Assembly: GCA_958421945.1 (NCBI GenBank)
Contig: CATZMZ010000007.1
Coordinates: 1-64,000, forward strand
Length of the DNA: 64,000 nt
From: an uncultured Eubacteriales bacterium
GTDB taxonomy: Bacteria; Bacillota; Clostridia; Christensenellales; Borkfalkiaceae
Direction: 5' to 3'
Within the stretch, counting starts at the first letter, position 1. Every line of letters begins with the position of its first letter. The position numbers and the translations under genes were made by a program. This document shows, one piece after another, positions 60,898 to 64,000 of the stretch. The notes beneath the pieces were generated by a model, which was not told where the DNA came from, did not search any database, and saw nothing but the letters and a program-made list of their open reading frames with translations.

Positions 60898-61006
60898 TAT
60901 CTAAATTCCTTTATTACGTTTGCATCATCCCTAAACCTTTCTACAATTCGATGCAAACTTTAATACAAAAAATCAATAATCTCTTTCCGTTGTCAAACTA
61001 CCTTTA

Positions 61007-61768
61007 TTAACCTCTTTCGAGAAGCATTTTGTCCGCGACGAGCGCGATAAACTCGCCATTCGTCGGTTTTTCTGCGCCGACGTATGCCCTGACGCCTAAA
61101 ATGCCGTTTATGCTTTCAATTCTTCCCCTGTTCCAGGCAACCTCGATTGCGTGACGAATCGCGCGCTCAACCTTGCTTGCGGAGGTGGAATACTTTTCAC
61201 CTATCATCGGATAAAGTTTTTTGGTTATGCTGTTGATGATCGACGGGTTTTCAACCGCCATTTTAACGCCTTCCCTTAAAAACGAATAACCTTTAATGTG
61301 CGGCGGAATACCGACGTTAATAAAAATTTTGCTAATCTTTTCTTCGAGCGAGGTGTTTTTAAAGCTCGTTTCGCCGCGATGCGGTTTGACCTCCGCGGAA
61401 TTGCCGCTCAGCTCAGCCATTCTTGCTTTAAGCACCGAGCCGTTAAACGGCTTCGCCATAAAATAATCAGCGCCCGCGTCTATCGCTTTAACGATAATTT
61501 CCTCTCTGCATAACGCCGATAAAACGATGATTGCCGTTTTGCAGCCCGCTTCGCGCAGTTTACCGATAACGCTTAACCCGTCGTATCCGGCAAGCACCAA
61601 ACCCGTTATGAGAAAATCCGGACGCTTATCGATAACCGCGCTGATTGCGCTGATGCCGTCCACAAACTCTTCAGTAACTTCAAACTCGTCGTCGCCGTTA
61701 AAAATCTTCCTGACTTCCTCGCACGAATCCTTGGTGTCCTACAATACAAATACCTTTTTAGTTGCCAT
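61007..61768 (-). pseudogene. spo0A: Spo0A-family response regulator with in-frame TAG and degenerate receiver
   Basis: The frame of 254 codons starts at the ATG at 61768 with AGGAGAGG upstream. Codon 10 is TAG (61739-61741), at the place of the first acidic-pocket Asp (VFVL-stop-DTKDS versus VCVADDNRE). The phosphoacceptor Asp is Gly (PDFLITGLVLAGYDG). Ser (IVLSAL) and Lys (YFMAKPF) are kept. The C-terminal effector domain is intact: GIPPHIKGYSFLREGVKMAV, STSASKVERAIRHAIEVAWN and AEKPTNGEFIALVADKM. Restart is possible at GTG 61663 (218 residues). Either a decayed copy or a phosphorylation-independent regulator; a paralog elsewhere is possible. Confidence 0.85.
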
Positions 61769-61913
61769 AAAACCTCTCCTTAAACTATTTCTTCCTTGTT
61801 TCTTCATAAAAATTTACAAAGCTTTTATATTCTACAATATTCTTCGTAATAAATCAAGCAAAATTACCCCTCAAAATACATATATTTTATATTTTTAATT
61901 TTTTATGCCTTTT

Positions 61914-61920
61914 TTCGACA
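61914..61920 (-). promoter_or_regulatory. 0A-box-like site upstream of the Spo0A-like gene
   Basis: On the minus strand the sequence is TTGTCGAAAAAA, containing the TGNCGAA core of the Spo0A box, about 146 bp before the ATG. Single short sites are expected by chance, so this alone is weak. Confidence 0.45.
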
Positions 61921-62157
61921 ATTTTTTGGCTGTTTTTTTTCTTTTTGGATAAAATTCAATTTTTGTTCATATTATTGAATATGTATTTTCAATGAAAAAA
62001 TCTTCGTCTTTCGCTATGTTTTTTTGCTGGCTGCCGGAGGCGCGTTTATGGACTTAACGCGGGGGTTCGGCAAGAGCTTTTAGCGTGGAAATTTGCCGGG
62101 GAAATTTGCAAGGAAAATCAACACGGGATATTTGTAAGAAAAAACAGCAAGGAAAAT

Positions 62158-62196
62158 CGGCGAAGCCGAACCCCTGTTCGGAGTTCGGCTTCGCCG
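62158..62196. terminator. GC-rich hairpin after the partial right-edge gene
   Basis: CGGCGAAGCCGAAC pairs with GTTCGGCTTCGCCG (14 bp) around 11 nt. T-runs lie on both sides (plus: TTATCTTTTT). It lies about 95 bp beyond the stop of the minus-strand gene. Confidence 0.6.
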
Positions 62197-62291
62197 TTAT
62201 CTTTTTATTATATTGTTTTAGTTCGTCGCCTTCCCGTTAAAACGTTATTTGTCCGACGGAAAAGCCTTTACCCCTTATTAACAACCGAAAA

Positions 62292-64000
62292 TCAGCCCTC
62301 GATTTTCTTTTTTGCGTCCTGGAAATAGGAATTGATGTTGTCGGAAATCATCGCCTTGATGGCCTTGTAATTCGTTTCGCCTTCCTTGTCGATAAGTTCC
62401 TGTCTTGCGGCTTTTGCCGTCTCATATGCGGCTTTAAGCTCGGTTTTTTCGTCTTCGGACAGTTTATCGTAATATCTTGCTTTGGAGAGAACGTTAAACT
62501 TTTCGGCAAGCTCGATTGCTTTTTTGCAGTTCGAAAGCGTTTTAACGTTGCTTTCGGAAACGAACTTTTTCACTTCCTCGGAAAGCCCGTCGTAAATCTT
62601 CTGCGCGTTTTCGTATTCTTCGCTGACGAGCGCGCCGTCCTTCTCGACAAGTTCTAACTTGGACGGGATTTTATTGACCGCGTCGGTAACGACGTTTGCG
62701 GCGTCCGCAGGGGTTTTCTTTCCGCAGAATTCAACCGCTTCAAGATAGAACAAATCGTTTTCGCCGTCGTCGTCGGTGTCCTCTTCTACGACTTTAGAAG
62801 CCAGATTTGCAGCGTAAACGTAAGAACTGCCGACCGTGGTCGTGTCACAATAGGCGAGATAGTCCTTGCCGTCCACGGTGATGACCTGCGGTTTATACCA
62901 GGAGGCGTTGACCGAACCGAGCGAAACCCTGACCGTTTTCGCGTCCTCGTTTTCCATTTCCACTCTGACGATATTGTTTTCGGTGTTATAGAAATAGAGG
63001 TCGTTGCCATGCTTTAACAAAATCGAGCTTAACGCCTCGTTTTTGAGAATTACCGTTTTTCTGTTTTCTCTGTCGTTTCCGAGAAGAGAGGTCGTGTAAA
63101 CGAACTTTCCTTCCGAATCGAGCGCGTAAACTTCGTCAAGCGCAACGATAAGCGAAGTGTCCGCCAAAAGGTCGGAATTTTTAATTTCCTGGTACTTTTC
63201 GGCAGAAGCAAGTTCTTTAACCGCGCAGCCTTTAACCGTTTCCTTGGAGTTGATGTCCTTTTCGGTAAAGAACGCGAAACCTTCCGACACGTGCTTGATA
63301 GCGTATGTTAAGGATTTTTCCTTGCCGTCGAGAATTTTAACGCTGTCCCCTCCCGCTTTATACGCATAAACGTAGTTGTATTTCGCGGTGGAACGGCTGT
63401 AACCGCTCTCCTCCGCTTCCTTTTCAAAATACTGCTGGTCGTAAACGGTTAAAGCGTAAACAACCGCGTAGTCGGAAGCGTCTTTCGTTTTGAGGAACTT
63501 ATATTCGCCGAGCGAAAGGTATTCGCCCGCTTCGTTTTTGTCGTTGTTTTTAGCGTCCGTTTTGGCAATCGTTTTAACCGTGCCGGAAGCCGCCGAAAAT
63601 TCCTTAATCGCGGAGTCGGCAGAATCATAATAAACCACGAAAATCGAATCCCCGTTGTTCACTATTCTGTAAGAAACGGAAAGCGCGGAATACTTGAAAA
63701 GCCTTTCGGGCTTTGCCGAGCCGTCAAGCTTGGCTTTCATAAATTCGATTTCACTCGTCGCGATATTACCCGAGGAATCCTTATCGGTAGAAGGCGTGCC
63801 ATAATAAACGTAATCACCCTGAATAAAGAAACCCGCGGAATAATCGGTTGCGGCAAAAAGTTTGGGAACGACGATTTTCGCTTCCGAGAACTTGCCCGCG
63901 GCAAAATCGGAATTTTTTATCGCCATAAGGCTGCCTTTAACGGGCGCGCCGTAAGAGTTATCCCCTGAATTCGACGCAACGCCGTTAATGAAAACAACGT
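62292..64000 (-). CDS. Beta-propeller-like protein, 5-prime end beyond window
   Basis: The frame is open to the right edge (568 codons or more); the first ATG inside is at 63926, but upstream codons (NGVASNSGDNSYGAPVKG) are continuous, so the true start is outside. The body resembles DUF5050-like six-bladed repeats, with YVYYGTPSTDKD, DSIFVVYYDSADS and NDLYFYNTENNIVRVEM. The last 150 residues form a helical, Glu/Lys-rich domain (KIYDGLSEEVKKFV, KARYYDKLSEDEKTELKAA). A secreted lipoprotein is likely; role unknown. Confidence 0.65.
   Translation of the reverse strand, partial: VVFINGVASNSGDNSYGAPVKGSLMAIKNSDFAAGKFSEAKIVVPKLFAATDYSAGFFIQGDYVYYGTPSTDKDSSGNIATSEIEFMKAKLDGSAKPERLFKYSALSVSYRIVNNGDSIFVVYYDSADSAIKEFSAASGTVKTIAKTDAKNNDKNEAGEYLSLGEYKFLKTKDASDYAVVYALTVYDQQYFEKEAEESGYSRSTAKYNYVYAYKAGGDSVKILDGKEKSLTYAIKHVSEGFAFFTEKDINSKETVKGCAVKELASAEKYQEIKNSDLLADTSLIVALDEVYALDSEGKFVYTTSLLGNDRENRKTVILKNEALSSILLKHGNDLYFYNTENNIVRVEMENEDAKTVRVSLGSVNASWYKPQVITVDGKDYLAYCDTTTVGSSYVYAANLASKVVEEDTDDDGENDLFYLEAVEFCGKKTPADAANVVTDAVNKIPSKLELVEKDGALVSEEYENAQKIYDGLSEEVKKFVSESNVKTLSNCKKAIELAEKFNVLSKARYYDKLSEDEKTELKAAYETAKAARQELIDKEGETNYKAIKAMISDNINSYFQDAKKKIEG

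Larger units (their letters stand above)
60410..61006. other. Gene-free region with a composite repeat
   Basis: This 597-bp stretch holds repeat copy D (60736-60780), a CCCCTTAAAGAATAAGGGG hairpin (60806-60824), and the terminator of the Spo0A-like gene (60869-60897). The first 250 bp are AT-rich and contain a likely promoter for the zinc-ribbon gene. No ORF is supported. Confidence 0.65.
61769..62291. other. Gene-free leader of the Spo0A-like gene
   Basis: This 523-bp AT-rich stretch contains a 0A-box-like sequence (61914-61920), an inverted repeat around ATTGAATATGTATTTTCAAT (about 61974-61993), and a GC-rich hairpin (62158-62196). The part from 62080 to 62160 is low-complexity, with repeated GGAAA and AATTTGC words. 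No ORF is supported. Confidence 0.6.

Noticed and set aside
61739..61741. Genome-wide recoding of TAG to a sense codon
   Set aside because: TAG terminates ricT (31241-31243), nupQ (18491-18493) and tnpW (15154-15156) at the expected family ends.

Overview
The window looks like chromosome of an endospore-forming anaerobic member of the Clostridia, probably a gut organism. This rests on the forespore/germination set spoIIR-sleB-ypeB, CotF-type coat proteins, a SPOCS (DUF3794)-LysM protein, veg next to ispE, a Spo0A-family gene, a DUF1540 peptide, GTP-type PEP carboxykinase, and strong TTGACA-N17-TAAAAT promoters. I cannot name a genus. No rRNA, tRNA or CRISPR array was seen. TAA, TGA and TAG are all used as ordinary stops (TAG ends ricT, nupQ and tnpW).

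Layout. 1-13.4 kb: a glycan-use locus. A minus-strand operon encodes a solute-binding lipoprotein, two sugar ABC permeases, a 1028-residue exported protein, a DUF4838 lipoprotein and a Big_2 lipoprotein that runs off the left edge. Divergent from it are an AraC-type regulator and a GH78-type alpha-L-rhamnosidase, so the substrate is probably a rhamnose-containing glycan. 13.5-18.1 kb: an integrative mobilizable element with a large serine recombinase, TnpW, relaxase, MobC, a DUF6291-like protein and a nested-palindrome oriT candidate. 18.4-24.6 kb: a purine salvage operon (xpt-nupN-nupO-nupP-nupQ) behind a guanine-type riboswitch and terminator. 24.7-30.0 kb: LOG-family hydrolase, MFS transporter, dUTPase, a small unknown and a membrane protein. 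29.2-37.3 kb: a minus-strand housekeeping run (greA, lysS, a membrane protein, tmk, holB, ricT, ferredoxin, trmN6-like, rsmI). 37.5-39.8 kb: a candidate orphan small RNA, a DUF1540 peptide, rplI and a flippase-like membrane protein. 39.8-42.4 kb: a mini-hairpin array, queT behind a preQ1-I riboswitch, two coat proteins and clustered dispersed repeats. 42.4-47 kb: Lrp-type regulator, aminotransferase, O-antigen-ligase-like protein and a diacylglycerol glycosyltransferase-like protein. 47-53 kb: ABC-2 exporter, DUF378 protein, pckG with a structured leader and an unknown protein. 53-62 kb: the sporulation/germination block with ispE and veg. The right edge holds a partial beta-propeller-like protein.

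Most notable: (1) the Spo0A-family gene at 61007-61768 keeps an apparently intact DNA-binding domain, but its receiver has an in-frame TAG at codon 10 and Gly in place of the phosphoacceptor Asp, and a 0A-box-like site lies upstream; (2) a 240-bp array of tiny hairpins spaced by an ATATAAC heptamer; (3) an orphan promoter-terminator unit that should make a roughly 100-nt RNA; (4) a YpeB with about 225 extra, very basic and coiled residues at its N terminus; (5) a relaxase gene overlapped for 380 bp by a coiled-coil/membrane gene in another frame; (6) two readable riboswitches whose switching helices can be written out.
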